Of a stretch of DNA of 28,406 bases, positions 19,228 through 28,406 are shown one piece after another. Within the stretch, counting starts at the first letter, position 1; each line of letters begins with the position of its first letter. A model generated the notes under the pieces. The model was not told the origin of the DNA and made no database searches. It saw only the letters and a program-made list of their open reading frames with translations. A program made the translations under genes and the position numbers. Origin of the DNA: a virus. The stretch spans positions 1 to 28,406 of IMG/VR virus record IMGVR_UViG_3300025652_000386; one strand, given 5' to 3'.

Positions 19228-22200
19228 CAGTCTAAAATATTATCCATTAATATAAATGATCTTCTGCCTAGGATATTACCTTCTCTTGACTGACGATCCA
19301 AGATTCCCTGAAGTCGAGATGGTGGAATATTGTAATCACCGAGAACAGCGTTGCGCTCTTCTCTTAGCTTTTTCATCTGACTAAGCTCGCTCTTTGATCT
19401 TCGCGCAATAAGAAGCTCGTCTTTGTAGTCTTCTCTGTAGCTTTTCAACACACTGCTAGGGAGACCCGCCTTTGACATCCTATTGTATTCATCTAAGGTT
19501 TGCTTGGCTCTGTTGAGAATGTTATACGCTTGGTATTCAATGTTCCCAATATCGTATTGTTGTGTATTAAATCTGCTTAGGCCGGTGACCTTGTTAAATC
19601 TTTCTTGCGCCGACAATCTTGACGCAGGGGTGATTCCATCTGAGGCTGTGCCCGCCACATCCACCAAGTCCATCGACCTTCGTGCCACGGTCCCCCCAAG
19701 GCTCTGGAGGAGTGACTCAACCCTTAAGGGCGAAAGCACTCCCGTGACTTCGGCAATCTTGTTGGCTAGTACGGGCGTTGTGGCTGTTGTCTGTCTCTGG
19801 GTGGGCCTGCCTTGCAAGTACTCTGGAACAATGGGCTTCCACCGGAAAAGATCCCGGTTGATCGCTTGTTCGATGACAGGCTGAAGGGCTGCAGGTATCG
19901 GCAGGGTTCCGGTAACTGGGTTTGATACAAGCGAACGTATGGACGTTGCGACCTCACTGGCTAGATCGGATCCGGGAGGAGCGGCTGAATCAATAGCCCC
20001 CTTTGCAGCGGCACGATCAAGCACGCGCTCAGGCAAAGACGCAAAAACGTATCCAAGCTCAAACGGCTTTGGTATGCGGAAGAAACCACCCTCCGGCTTT
20101 GGTATAAGCCAAAACATGTTTCTTTCCCACAAAGGACGATCCCAGTATTCTGGATTGTCCTTGTTGGTGTACCATAGCCCAACGGTGGGTGCGGTCATTG
20201 CTGTAGCCATAGCAAGCATACTCTGCGGCGCCCCTATTGCCGCAGACTTAGCAGGATCCCCCCTGAACATCCTGCCAATCTTAGCCCACCCCTGAAGGGT
20301 AGCGTTAAAGAACGGCGTAATCTGAGAAAGGTACTGTATGGATTTCCAGCTTCCGCGCCGCGCAAATGGCAGGGTTACATCCTGAGCCGACCAGATTCCT
20401 TCTTGGGTCAATTCTCCCGGCAACCTCTTTGAGGCACCTGACCTCATGGCCCTGTACATTGCAAGCCGTGGCGCATTTTCTGCGACCAACCCAATAGTTT
20501 CTAGTATGCCTTTTGCTTTTCCTACACCAACACGAATACTGTTTCTGTCGTCCTTGCCAAGTAAGTGCTTAACAAGTTTTGCAGAATCTTTTGGTCCGTA
20601 AGACAGCCCTAGCGTCAGGCCACCCTCTGCAACAAACTCATTCCAATCTGTTGGATCTATTCCTAAGCTTTGGCCAAGGCCGGTAAGTGATTCAGCAGAA
20701 GCTCTTGAGCTATTTTGCAAGAACCTTTCAGTAGCTTCGTCTAGCTTTCCTCCTGCAATTGTCCTAGCTGCACTGCCAATTTCTAGTGCGGGTCTCGCAG
20801 TGAGGCCAAACCCCAGCCCGGCTAACCCAAAAGTAAGTGCTCGCTGTGCTTTTTCTTCTTGTGTTCCTTCGGTTGAAGCACCCACGCCCGCACCAATTGC
20901 GCCACCTAGCAATGACTCACTGGCCGCACTGGCGCCACGCTGCGTTGCTCTCTGGATAGCGTAGAGTGGCAAGTCTCGCAGTATGCTCATCACCGAAAAG
21001 TCGGGCAACAGGGTGATGGCCTGTCTCTTTACGTCTGCGATGCCCCTTAAAATTTTGTTAGCACGATCTGAAGCTTGAGGGCCTATGTTTTTAAGAGCGT
21101 CAAATAGATCGTCGTCTAGAACTTCAAAGTGAATAACGCCATCAGCAAAATTATCACTTGTACTATTAAAATTTCTATGAGACCACAGTTGATCAGCCGT
21201 TAAGCCACGCTTTTCAATTTCGTCGACGGACACACGCCTTACGATTCCGGGTACGTCCCCTACTTCATCGATAAGTTCAGCTAAGGTGTCGCCAACATTT
21301 TTAGTGTAAATGTCTTCATACAGTCCAATCGTATTTTGAGCAATGACTTCAAGTGGGTCTTGATACGTTGCGTCTCCTGACACCTTCTCACTAAGGGGGT
21401 CAACCCCTTTTCTGCCCTCAAATCTACTTGTCGGCACACGAGTTCTTGATCGTGCCTTTCTGGGCGTCGAGATGTCCTTCATCTCTATGTAGTAAGGGTC
21501 AAGGCCCGGAGCACTGCGAGATGCTACAATTCTTTCGTACTCACTCTCAGGCAATAACCCCCTTTCATACCTTATTCTTAGGGGTTCCATTTCAAACTCT
21601 GACAACTCGTTGGTCCTTTGAACCAAATTTTTGTCAGCCATCACCTTGCTATACAGCTCGTCGAGTTGTTCGTCGCTAATGTGCTTAAGGCGTGGGTCTT
21701 TGCCTTGTGCTCTTAAAATTTTTTCTCGCCTAATAAAAGCAGCCTCTCGGATGTCGGGGTACTCTTTTTGGTGCAGCCTACCCCACGGACCAAGGGCTTG
21801 ATCAAGCTTTAAAAATCCGTCTTTCCTCATCAAGGCTTGTTGACCTGCTGACTTCGCACCAAGCATTCGGGCAGTAGCTTCTTGGATTTTTCTTACCCCC
21901 TCTCTGCCCGCTGCCCTGCGAGCCACTTCTTCTATTGGTTTAAATTGGTCGGTTAACCCGCTCATAATTCTTTGGAGGGGTGTCAACAATCTTTCGGCTT
22001 CTTCCTCAATTAAGTCCGAGCTTGAACCAATATCTATGACGCCAAAGCGACCAGTCTGTACAGAGCCTCCCGGCATCTGTGCTTTTCCAGCGAAGGCGCC
22101 ACCCAAAGCAGAGCCCGCAAGTTCTATCCCAAGCTCTCTACCGAAGCCTGTCCCTTGCTCTTCGGACCAAGACGCCGCCCTAGCAACCGAAAGGGGTGAC

Positions 22201-22673
22201 TCCGCAACCGTGGCGGCCATAGCAGACTTTAACTTAGATCCCTGCGTAAAATTACGAACTGCTTTTAGGGCATCTGGAGCAAGCCTGAGCGAAGCGGCAC
22301 GACCTAAGCCAAGTGTTCCTATTGTTGTTCCAACCTCGCCGCCTAAGCGACCAATAAGCTCACCAGCCTTACCGGCGGTGCCCTCTGGAGTAAAATATTG
22401 TTCAGCTTCAGATTCTAAATCTTGAAATTTTTCGGTGATGTTGCCGCCAAGCTCATCGGCTCCCAGAAAATCAAGTATCTGGCCGGTGCCCTCACCGAGG
22501 CTTGTAACCGCCCTGCTTGCACCAAGACCTAGGCCTTCAGCAAACTCACCAAGCGCGTCAAGTTTGCCCTCTGGATTACCACCCCTGCGACGGCGCGGTC
22601 TAGATCGTTTCAATGCTTCCTCATGCGACAACCCTTGACGCCGAAGCATTCTGTACCTCTCCAAAGAAGACAT
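19227..22673 (-). CDS. Large internal virion (ejection) protein with LPD38-like domain (1148 aa)
   Basis: The largest product in the window. The N terminus is basic (RYRMLRRQGLSHEEALKRSRPRRRRGG), followed by a Gly/Ala-rich helical region. Helical stretches with two GAxxG-type hydrophobic segments lie near 580-640. Around residues 690-860 the sequence RLAMYRAM, SQDVTLPFARRG-like, SQITPFFNATLQGW, and PEYWDRPLWERNMFWLIP matches the LPD38 domain of phage polyvalent and ejection proteins. The end is charged and helical. Size and place suggest a T7 gp16-like protein injected with DNA. I see no transglycosylase motif in it. Confidence 0.75.
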   Translation of the reverse strand: MSSLERYRMLRRQGLSHEEALKRSRPRRRRGGNPEGKLDALGEFAEGLGLGASRAVTSLGEGTGQILDFLGADELGGNITEKFQDLESEAEQYFTPEGTAGKAGELIGRLGGEVGTTIGTLGLGRAASLRLAPDALKAVRNFTQGSKLKSAMAATVAESPLSVARAASWSEEQGTGFGRELGIELAGSALGGAFAGKAQMPGGSVQTGRFGVIDIGSSSDLIEEEAERLLTPLQRIMSGLTDQFKPIEEVARRAAGREGVRKIQEATARMLGAKSAGQQALMRKDGFLKLDQALGPWGRLHQKEYPDIREAAFIRREKILRAQGKDPRLKHISDEQLDELYSKVMADKNLVQRTNELSEFEMEPLRIRYERGLLPESEYERIVASRSAPGLDPYYIEMKDISTPRKARSRTRVPTSRFEGRKGVDPLSEKVSGDATYQDPLEVIAQNTIGLYEDIYTKNVGDTLAELIDEVGDVPGIVRRVSVDEIEKRGLTADQLWSHRNFNSTSDNFADGVIHFEVLDDDLFDALKNIGPQASDRANKILRGIADVKRQAITLLPDFSVMSILRDLPLYAIQRATQRGASAASESLLGGAIGAGVGASTEGTQEEKAQRALTFGLAGLGFGLTARPALEIGSAARTIAGGKLDEATERFLQNSSRASAESLTGLGQSLGIDPTDWNEFVAEGGLTLGLSYGPKDSAKLVKHLLGKDDRNSIRVGVGKAKGILETIGLVAENAPRLAMYRAMRSGASKRLPGELTQEGIWSAQDVTLPFARRGSWKSIQYLSQITPFFNATLQGWAKIGRMFRGDPAKSAAIGAPQSMLAMATAMTAPTVGLWYTNKDNPEYWDRPLWERNMFWLIPKPEGGFFRIPKPFELGYVFASLPERVLDRAAAKGAIDSAAPPGSDLASEVATSIRSLVSNPVTGTLPIPAALQPVIEQAINRDLFRWKPIVPEYLQGRPTQRQTTATTPVLANKIAEVTGVLSPLRVESLLQSLGGTVARRSMDLVDVAGTASDGITPASRLSAQERFNKVTGLSRFNTQQYDIGNIEYQAYNILNRAKQTLDEYNRMSKAGLPSSVLKSYREDYKDELLIARRSKSELSQMKKLREERNAVLGDYNIPPSRLQGILDRQSREGNILGRRSFILMDNILD

Positions 22674-22678
22674 TGCTG

Positions 22679-24544
22679 TTATGGCTGAGGAATCAAGCTA
22701 TCAAAACCACTGGTTACCATGCCGCCTTCGCTCCGGCCTTGTATGTCAGTACTGGTACCAGTAAGGGATAGGTTTGGAAACTTTTCTTGTATTAGTCGAA
22801 CCAAAACTTGAACATGAGCCCGTTGAGACGTCATGTCTCCGGGCAACTGGCCTAGAATTTGAGCAACCCCATTTTTAAACATTTCTTCTGGGGAAAGATC
22901 TTCGTTTTCAACTATATTTCTAAGCTTTTGCAAATTCTCTTCAAGAACTGAACCCGGATACTCTCTTCCCCTAGAAGCAGTCGCAGCCGCCCGTGTAGCC
23001 CGAGCAATATTTTCCTGAGCCCTTAATTGCTCAAGTTGTATGAGCGGCGCAATATTATCCAGCCTTTCCCCCTCTATATCAGCCTGTAACCTCAAACGCT
23101 CTAGCTGCATTTCAAAAATGCCTTCTTGTTCTGATATATCTCCGCTTGCCATCTCTCTGCGGATTTGATCCATTCTGTTTCGACTCTCCCTGATTTGCTC
23201 AAGGCCACTGGCAGTTAGATTGTCTAGGGAGTCCTCGATGCCCTGCGCTCGTTCCCGCTGACGCTCTCTGAGGCCAAGCATTTCAACACCTGCCTCGGAG
23301 AGACCGCCGCCGATGCCGCCTTCTTGGAATCTGCCTCGTGAAATAGCGCCGCCAACACGAGCGGCTAACAGTGCTAACCGATCTCGTTCATCTTGCTCGG
23401 GGTCAATCCGTCCTTCTATTCGTCCCCTTCGGGACTCAATCAAATCACGCATGAGTTGATCTTGTCCTTGCTCAAACTCTAGACGCTGTTGATCTATTGC
23501 TGTCAGCCTTCCACGGCTTTCGGTCAGCAAGTCTTCGCGCTGGTCTAGTTTATCGAAAACAGCCTGTTGTAATTCGGTCGGTGTACCTCTTTGGTCGAGC
23601 AAACTACGAATCTGAGCATCATAAGAACCGCCTGAGCCAAGGTCGCCACCACTAGGTAGATCACTACTAAGTAGATCACCCAGACCACCGTAATTTCCAA
23701 AGATGTTGCTTACGTTTAAGGGCTGGTTAGTGTATTCGTCCTCCCCGACATCCCCGTCGTCCCCGGCAAGAGCACCAAGAGCATCATCTGCCGCCGATAT
23801 CAGGGGCCACCCAGCTGATAGGTACGCACCTTGGCGCGCACTGACTGGTGACGCCCTCCGGCCCAACGCAAATGCTCTTCCGAAACGCCCTGACCTTGCC
23901 GCCTTGAGAGCCCTAAGAGCGGTGCGGAGATCTCCAGCCTTATTTCTCGTTGCGAGTCTATAAGCAGCGTCCGCAAGCCCCAGTCCTGCGATGCCTTGAA
24001 GATCTTCCGGCAGTCTCCCTAAGACGGGTATCCCTTGGAGGATGCCACCATCTTCGTCCTCACTTAGGTCTATCACTTCTACTTCGGGCGCTTCGGCAAA
24101 GCCTTGAGCTTGGCCACCTTCTTGGTATCCGGGAATCCTCCCCCCGCCTGAGTAACCAACAATGCCACCCTCCGCCATGGGGGCCATAGGTATCTGCATA
24201 GGCATGTTGCCCTGTGGGGGGATACCACCCTGCATCATTGGAGGGCCTTGCATCATTGATGGGCCTTGCTGTGCCATGGCCATAGCCGCAGGCATGGGTT
24301 GTGTTGGTAGCTGTTGTGGGATACCGCCAATACCTGACATGGGTATGCTAATAAGTCGTTCCACAACGGTGCCCAAGGGCTGTTGCTGTAGCTGGCTTTG
24401 TGTCGCCGCTTCGTTGTCTTGGCGCTTTTTTATTTCAGCCGCAACCAAATAGGGTGCGTAAAACGTAGGGTTCTCAACCTCTTGGACTAGCCTGTCGTAT
24501 GGGACGCTCTCTAGCTCCCTAGCCTCTTGAATAATGTTAGCCAT
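22679..24544 (-). CDS. Internal virion-type protein with GG motifs and long coiled coil (621 aa)
   Basis: I chose ATG 24544 (MANIIQEARELESVPYDRL) with GAGGGTG upstream; the longer frame begins in the upstream gene. An N-terminal helical segment is followed by a Met/Pro/Gln-rich stretch (about 55-125). Then come AEGGIVGYSGGGRIPGYQ and EGGQAQGF, a hydrophobic Gly/Ala region, and about 250 residues of charged coiled coil. Further FQEGGIGGG and RSEGGMVTSG motifs occur, the last near the C terminus. It overlaps the upstream gene by eight bases. Probably one of three stacked internal proteins. Confidence 0.65.
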   Translation of the reverse strand: MANIIQEARELESVPYDRLVQEVENPTFYAPYLVAAEIKKRQDNEAATQSQLQQQPLGTVVERLISIPMSGIGGIPQQLPTQPMPAAMAMAQQGPSMMQGPPMMQGGIPPQGNMPMQIPMAPMAEGGIVGYSGGGRIPGYQEGGQAQGFAEAPEVEVIDLSEDEDGGILQGIPVLGRLPEDLQGIAGLGLADAAYRLATRNKAGDLRTALRALKAARSGRFGRAFALGRRASPVSARQGAYLSAGWPLISAADDALGALAGDDGDVGEDEYTNQPLNVSNIFGNYGGLGDLLSSDLPSGGDLGSGGSYDAQIRSLLDQRGTPTELQQAVFDKLDQREDLLTESRGRLTAIDQQRLEFEQGQDQLMRDLIESRRGRIEGRIDPEQDERDRLALLAARVGGAISRGRFQEGGIGGGLSEAGVEMLGLRERQRERAQGIEDSLDNLTASGLEQIRESRNRMDQIRREMASGDISEQEGIFEMQLERLRLQADIEGERLDNIAPLIQLEQLRAQENIARATRAAATASRGREYPGSVLEENLQKLRNIVENEDLSPEEMFKNGVAQILGQLPGDMTSQRAHVQVLVRLIQEKFPNLSLTGTSTDIQGRSEGGMVTSGFDSLIPQP

Positions 24545-26018
24545 TGGACACCCTCTGGTACGCCATAGACAGAGGTGAGGGGCCTGTAGCGTTTGCCGAC
24601 ATCCCGATACCGGAGGGCGATCCGTGGGAGGGCAGGAACTGCGGGGGGTCAAAAGTCTGCTGATTCTGGAAGCTCGGAAGTGTAAAGCCGATTGCTGTGT
24701 CGGGCTTGTTGTTTTTGTTTTGGTCGTAAAGCCCCATGCCCGACACCGCCGTGCCGAGGTATCGCTGTCCCGCCGAAGGCCCAGCCTGTGCCGTATTTCT
24801 TTGCTGCACTGTCGTGCTCTGGTATGGAAGCTGTCCCATGGCGCCTAGCTGCCAGTTGATGTTTTGGCGCTGTTGGTTCATTCGGTTCTGGAAGTCTTGG
24901 TATCCAATATCAAGAGACTGCTGCTGCATCTGACGGGCTCTCTGTCCTGCGCCCATCATCTGGTTGTAGCGATCAAACTGCATGTTCTGCTGCTGCCCAC
25001 CAAGCGACCCGAATGCGCCACCAAGGCCCATCAGTCCCTGAGATGCCGCCATGCGCCGCGCCTGATCACTAGCGAACGCCTGCTGTGCATTCTGGAACGC
25101 CTGCTGTCGTCCTGCACCATAAACATCACCGATCTGCTGACTGGTGTTCATGCGAATCGCCTGCTCCCCAAGCCCATGGCGATAGCCACCAAGGGCGCCA
25201 GCCCTTCCGGCGTCACTCCTGAGGCGCTGCCCCTGCCTCTGTGACTCACGCCTGATTTCTCGCGCTTGGGGGTCAACTACACCCTGCATGTAGTTGGACA
25301 TATATGGTTGTAGGGCTCCGGGCTGGTTTTGGTAGCCGACGCCGCCATAGCCACCCATGGCACCCATCAACGACTGTTGCGCCATCTGCATTTCTGCGGG
25401 GCCACCACCCATGCCGTACTGGTACATACCACGCATGGCCTGTGTTTCTGGTGCAGTGAACCCAGCAAGACGCTGTCCCCCGTAGCCTTGGTATGGTCGC
25501 ATGCTCTCATTGACAATGCGATCCGTAAGCTGTGCGTATGCCGGAGCAACTTCAGGTGACACAAAACTTTCTGTTACTTGCTGTGTAGACTGATCGATTT
25601 CCCCGCCCTCTTGGTAGCCACGGATCATGCCACCGTCAGCGTAACCACGTTCAATACCGAACCTAATTATATCTTCTTCGGTAAGCAGTGGCGCTGTCTC
25701 CTCCGTGTACAAGGGTGGGCGCGGGCGCCGAACTGGGCGCAGCCTTTCCATGTTGCGAAGTGCCTCGTCGCGAGCCCTGCGCTCCTGCATGTCACGCAGC
25801 ACCTTCATGTCGCCTCGACTCATCTGGTCTCCAGATGACATAATCCTCGAAAGGATAGCCCTGAGGCCCTTCCTTGGTGGCGGCACAAACTTTGGCCCTT
25901 CAGGCCTGCTGGTGCGTCGGCCTTGGCGACTTTGCATGATGGCCTCTATAACACTGCGGCCCACATCTTCTGCTTGCGGCACCTGTAGGGGCGTGTCTGA
26001 TGAAGTGTCTCGTAGCAT
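24537..26018 (-). CDS. Gln/Gly/Met-rich internal virion-type protein (493 aa)
   Basis: Start ATG 26018, or an in-frame TTG at 26033 overlapping the previous gene; neither has a strong binding site. A basic N-terminal region (RRTSRPEGPK, MQERRARDEALRNMERLRPVRRPRPP) leads to GYADGGMIRGYQEGG (about 125-140). A long Gln/Gly/Met/Arg-rich helical part follows, with YMSNYMQGVVDPQAREIRRESQRQ and GRAGALGGYRHGLG. That stretch is shared with virion proteins of marine phages that I recognise by pattern only. It has no membrane segment. It lies between two other GG-motif proteins, so a joint role in the ejection core is likely. Confidence 0.65.
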   Translation of the reverse strand: MLRDTSSDTPLQVPQAEDVGRSVIEAIMQSRQGRRTSRPEGPKFVPPPRKGLRAILSRIMSSGDQMSRGDMKVLRDMQERRARDEALRNMERLRPVRRPRPPLYTEETAPLLTEEDIIRFGIERGYADGGMIRGYQEGGEIDQSTQQVTESFVSPEVAPAYAQLTDRIVNESMRPYQGYGGQRLAGFTAPETQAMRGMYQYGMGGGPAEMQMAQQSLMGAMGGYGGVGYQNQPGALQPYMSNYMQGVVDPQAREIRRESQRQGQRLRSDAGRAGALGGYRHGLGEQAIRMNTSQQIGDVYGAGRQQAFQNAQQAFASDQARRMAASQGLMGLGGAFGSLGGQQQNMQFDRYNQMMGAGQRARQMQQQSLDIGYQDFQNRMNQQRQNINWQLGAMGQLPYQSTTVQQRNTAQAGPSAGQRYLGTAVSGMGLYDQNKNNKPDTAIGFTLPSFQNQQTFDPPQFLPSHGSPSGIGMSANATGPSPLSMAYQRVSNG

Positions 26019-26019
26019 G

Positions 26020-28344
26020 TTAAGCAATCTCAATATTTAGGGGTCCGTCTTCCTTGGCTCCCGCGATGTCCACATCCCTTGCAAATCTTTTTAGGCGGCT
26101 GGCGCCCTCATCCACGCTCCCGCCACCAATATTCCTTACCTGTCTTGCGGTAAGGACGTACTCGTTGGGTGCGATGGCGGCACCAACTCGAACAGGCCCG
26201 CCCTCGGCTAAGTTTTGGCGAAACTCCATCTCCACAAGGCGGTCCATGTCGTCCTGCCCCTCTAGTGCGATGTCGCCTTCAGAAGTCCCAAGTTCTTCCG
26301 CAAGATCCATAATAAATTTTTCACCAAAAATATTTTTCGCCAGTGCGATCATTTCACGGGAAACTGCACTGTCAGGATTCCGAAGCGCCTGCTTTAGCGC
26401 ACTAAGCATATCCATACTCTCTGGCGACACCTCTGAAACCTCTGGCTTCATTACAGCAACACGATCATCGACAGCCCCACTGCTTTCCACGGTGCCGTCC
26501 TCAAAGGGCTCAATAAAGCCTTCAAATGGAATGTCTTCGGGAGTCATGCCGCCGTCTGCGCGGCCCCTCAGTTCTTCTGGTGGCATGTCGTCAAACACAG
26601 AGAATGGGTCTTGCCCTTGGAAGGATCCGGGCTCCCCGACCTCTAAGTCTTTTTCGGACATCAGCCCGGCACGATACCAGTCTGGGATATCTGTAATCTC
26701 GCTTGACGATGGCGTGAACTCCCTCGGCGGTGGCGCAACGGTGGATATTGTTGGGCGCTGGTAGGTGACGGGGTTGGCCATCAACTCTTCATGCCTTCGC
26801 TCCAACAACTCTGGGTTTTGGTATGCAACCACGGATGTTGGCGTTGGGTCTAAGGGGTTGTCTGGCTCAATCATTGTGCCATCGATACTAACTATGTCAG
26901 CTGAAGGGTTGCCTGACACAACGGCTCGTATGGTTTCCATCCGATCCGATTCATCCACGTCCCCAAACTCGTCTTGGGGTGCGAACCTTTCTGCCATTCT
27001 TTCTTGTTCTTCGGTCTGGCGGTCACCAAAGCGGTATCGGCCTTCTTCGTAAGAGACTTCTGTTGCCTCTGGCGTTTCGTTTTCTGTTGTGCGCTCACTC
27101 GCTCCAGTTAGATCGCCACCATCATCCCTAGGCCTTACTCTAGTGGAGCGCTCACTGCGGCCCTCACGGCGCTCCTGTGTCGTCGCAGGGCGCTCACCAC
27201 GAGAGATTGCGACAATGTCTTCAGTCGTTACAGGAAGCCTAGGTGCTTCTCTAGTTATCACAGGAAACCTAGGGGCTTCTCTGGTTACGACAGGAGCCCT
27301 AGGTGCTTCTCTGGTTATTGTGGGGGGGCCAAGGGTCTCTCTGGTTACGATAGGAGGCCTAGTATAGGCTTGCCGTGTTGCAAGTGGGTGTCGCGCCGCC
27401 CGCATTGGCTCTGGGCTGCGCCGTGCGGCTGTGCGTGGTAGAAGCGTAGGCATGCGCCCGTCTTCGGGTACACCCAGCATGCCACCCTCTCGCCTGCTAG
27501 GGATCTCAGCGTATCCTTGCGCTTCTCCGCTAGTGGCATAACTAGGCATAACACGCCGGATGGGCTCACCCGTTGTGCTCCTTGCTGGACCCATCCTGCC
27601 TAGACTGTTTCCGCCTGCGTCACCCAGAATTTCGCCCAGCAGTGGATAGCCAAGCGATAGCATCGCAGGGTGTGATGCAACATTCAAGATTTTGTCTAAG
27701 GTGCTAAGGGGTTTGGCACCCGACCCTTTTGAAATATCCGAGAGTAGGTCACCCGCGACATTGATGCGGGCTGTGAGCGCACCGAGGCCACCGCCCTTCG
27801 CGAAGCCTTCTACTTCAGCATATCCCTGCGCCTCCGACCCTAGCTCGTCTACACCTAAGCGATCCGTGGCATAGCTAGGCATAACACGCCTAGGGTAATC
27901 TGGACCAGTATTGACACTTTCAGACTGTGCCGCCCCACCCTCTGGCCCCTCATCGCCCCCACCTAGCATTCCACCCAAGGATTGACCAGTTTTGGCGCCT
28001 ACAAATCCTTGTATGCCACCCTTTAAGCCACCCCCCAGTCCACCCCCGTCCATTGCCCCACCTATTGCACCAGAACCTGCTGCTATGGGAACTGTAAATG
28101 CTTGGTGAGGACCGGGAATCATAGAGGCTACAGAAGCAACCTTACTTAGGCCGCGAAAAAATCCACCCAATCCATATCCGGGTACATACATTCCACCACC
28201 CGCCATGGGGATAGTGTAGATACCACCACCAGCCATCTGCGCGAGGTGTGGCATCGTGTAGATGCCGCCGCTGGCATAGCTGTTAGGGTACATGCCACCT
28301 CCGGCGTAACCCATTTGCTCAGGAAAGCTTGCTCGACTCATCAT
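26020..28344 (-). CDS. Large GG-motif virion protein with internal repeats (774 aa)
   Basis: From ATG 28344. The N terminus repeats AGGGMY/ASGGIY-type motifs five times in 60 residues. A Gly-rich region follows, then two copies of RRVMPSYAT with AQGYAE downstream (about 155-185 and 265-285). Residues about 325-375 hold a 10-residue repeat of the type PxVTREAPRx. An acidic, probably disordered region follows, and the C-terminal NEYVLTARQVRNIGGGSVDEGASRL motif closes it. The extreme low-complexity architecture fits a virion scaffold, tail-internal or assembly protein. It overlaps no neighbour, and the next gene upstream ends three bases before it. Confidence 0.65.
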   Translation of the reverse strand: MMSRASFPEQMGYAGGGMYPNSYASGGIYTMPHLAQMAGGGIYTIPMAGGGMYVPGYGLGGFFRGLSKVASVASMIPGPHQAFTVPIAAGSGAIGGAMDGGGLGGGLKGGIQGFVGAKTGQSLGGMLGGGDEGPEGGAAQSESVNTGPDYPRRVMPSYATDRLGVDELGSEAQGYAEVEGFAKGGGLGALTARINVAGDLLSDISKGSGAKPLSTLDKILNVASHPAMLSLGYPLLGEILGDAGGNSLGRMGPARSTTGEPIRRVMPSYATSGEAQGYAEIPSRREGGMLGVPEDGRMPTLLPRTAARRSPEPMRAARHPLATRQAYTRPPIVTRETLGPPTITREAPRAPVVTREAPRFPVITREAPRLPVTTEDIVAISRGERPATTQERREGRSERSTRVRPRDDGGDLTGASERTTENETPEATEVSYEEGRYRFGDRQTEEQERMAERFAPQDEFGDVDESDRMETIRAVVSGNPSADIVSIDGTMIEPDNPLDPTPTSVVAYQNPELLERRHEELMANPVTYQRPTISTVAPPPREFTPSSSEITDIPDWYRAGLMSEKDLEVGEPGSFQGQDPFSVFDDMPPEELRGRADGGMTPEDIPFEGFIEPFEDGTVESSGAVDDRVAVMKPEVSEVSPESMDMLSALKQALRNPDSAVSREMIALAKNIFGEKFIMDLAEELGTSEGDIALEGQDDMDRLVEMEFRQNLAEGGPVRVGAAIAPNEYVLTARQVRNIGGGSVDEGASRLKRFARDVDIAGAKEDGPLNIEIA
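27218..27357 (-). repeat. 30-bp tandem repeat encoding a 10-residue repeat
   Basis: Four full 30-bp units begin at 27238, 27268, 27298 and 27328 on the plus strand, with a partial unit at 27218-27237. They encode PP-IVTREAPR-type units inside the 774-residue virion protein. The units differ mainly at third positions and at one or two residues, so they have diverged under coding constraint. Confidence 0.75.
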
Positions 28345-28346
28345 AA

Positions 28347-28406
28347 TTATTCGCCGCGAATCATTCGTAGGATTTCACGCTCTGACATCATTGGGGCGCC
28401 TTGAAA
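28347..28406 (-). CDS. C-terminal fragment of an upstream virion-block gene
   Basis: The last 19 codons of a gene that runs off the window edge, ending FQGAPMMSEREILRMIRGE and TAA. Its frame is open to the edge. Close spacing to the 774-residue protein gene and the same strand put it in the same late transcript. A start inside the fragment (MMSERE) is possible, but the residues before it are also open. No function can be assigned. Confidence 0.5.
   Translation of the reverse strand, partial: FQGAPMMSEREILRMIRGE

Noticed and set aside
22036-22425. Plus-strand ORFs opposite the 1148-residue protein
   Set aside because: Low-complexity Pro/Ala/Ser frames typical of antisense reading; no start signals.
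26054-26764. Plus-strand 236-residue ORF opposite the 774-residue protein
   Set aside because: Ser/Pro/Thr-rich mirror of Gly/Glu/Ala-rich coding sequence; no binding site and no motif.

Overview
The window looks like about 28 kb of a tailed double-stranded DNA phage, probably a short-tailed marine-type (uncultured, podovirus-like) phage of a Gram-negative host. The support is a terminase small subunit, a T7 gp4-like primase-helicase, a RusA-like resolvase, an annealing protein with an SSB-like partner, and a block of very large glycine-rich internal-virion-type proteins including one with an LPD38-like domain. Promoters are sigma70-like (TTGACA with TATAAT-type -10 boxes), Shine-Dalgarno sequences on the plus strand are strong, and one product carries a lipobox. 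No integrase, tRNA, CRISPR array or insertion sequence was seen. Terminase large subunit, portal, capsid and DNA polymerase are not in the window.

Layout. (1) 1-257: seven 22-bp iterons rich in GATC, then a 13-bp palindrome, beside the end of terS (258-689, minus). (2) 857-3970, plus: small early-type genes behind a duplicated tandem promoter, ending with a lipoprotein lytic transglycosylase. (3) 4088-8861, plus: a MoxR/CobS-like AAA+ ATPase, a middle protein and a CobT/VWA-metallopeptidase-like protein, then small genes. (4) 8862-9524: a hairpin-rich stretch with little convincing coding. (5) 9525-11704, minus: primase-helicase and RusA-like nuclease, divergent from (6) 11781-14263, plus: tandem paralogues, a Cas4/RecB-like nuclease, a DUF1071-type annealing protein, an SSB-like protein and a ribbon-helix-helix protein. 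(7) 14264-15618, plus: a structured leader with mutually exclusive stems, then small genes. (8) 28406 down to 15615, minus: the virion and lysis block, read from the large internal proteins through a virion protein, DUF5675-like protein, a two-helix membrane protein, a metallophosphoesterase and a coiled-coil membrane-anchored protein.

How it fits together. Plus-strand units share a perfect dyad, ACTAAT-(A/T)-ATTAGT, placed between promoter or upstream gene and the ribosome binding site. This suggests one phage regulator, possibly the small ribbon-helix-helix protein, acting on the early and middle genes. The nuclease, annealing protein, SSB-like protein and RusA-like resolvase form a recombination-replication set with the primase-helicase. 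A dispersed 60-75 bp GC-rich hairpin element occurs three times and intrudes on coding sequence twice. All functions are assigned from sequence motifs by eye; no database search was possible.
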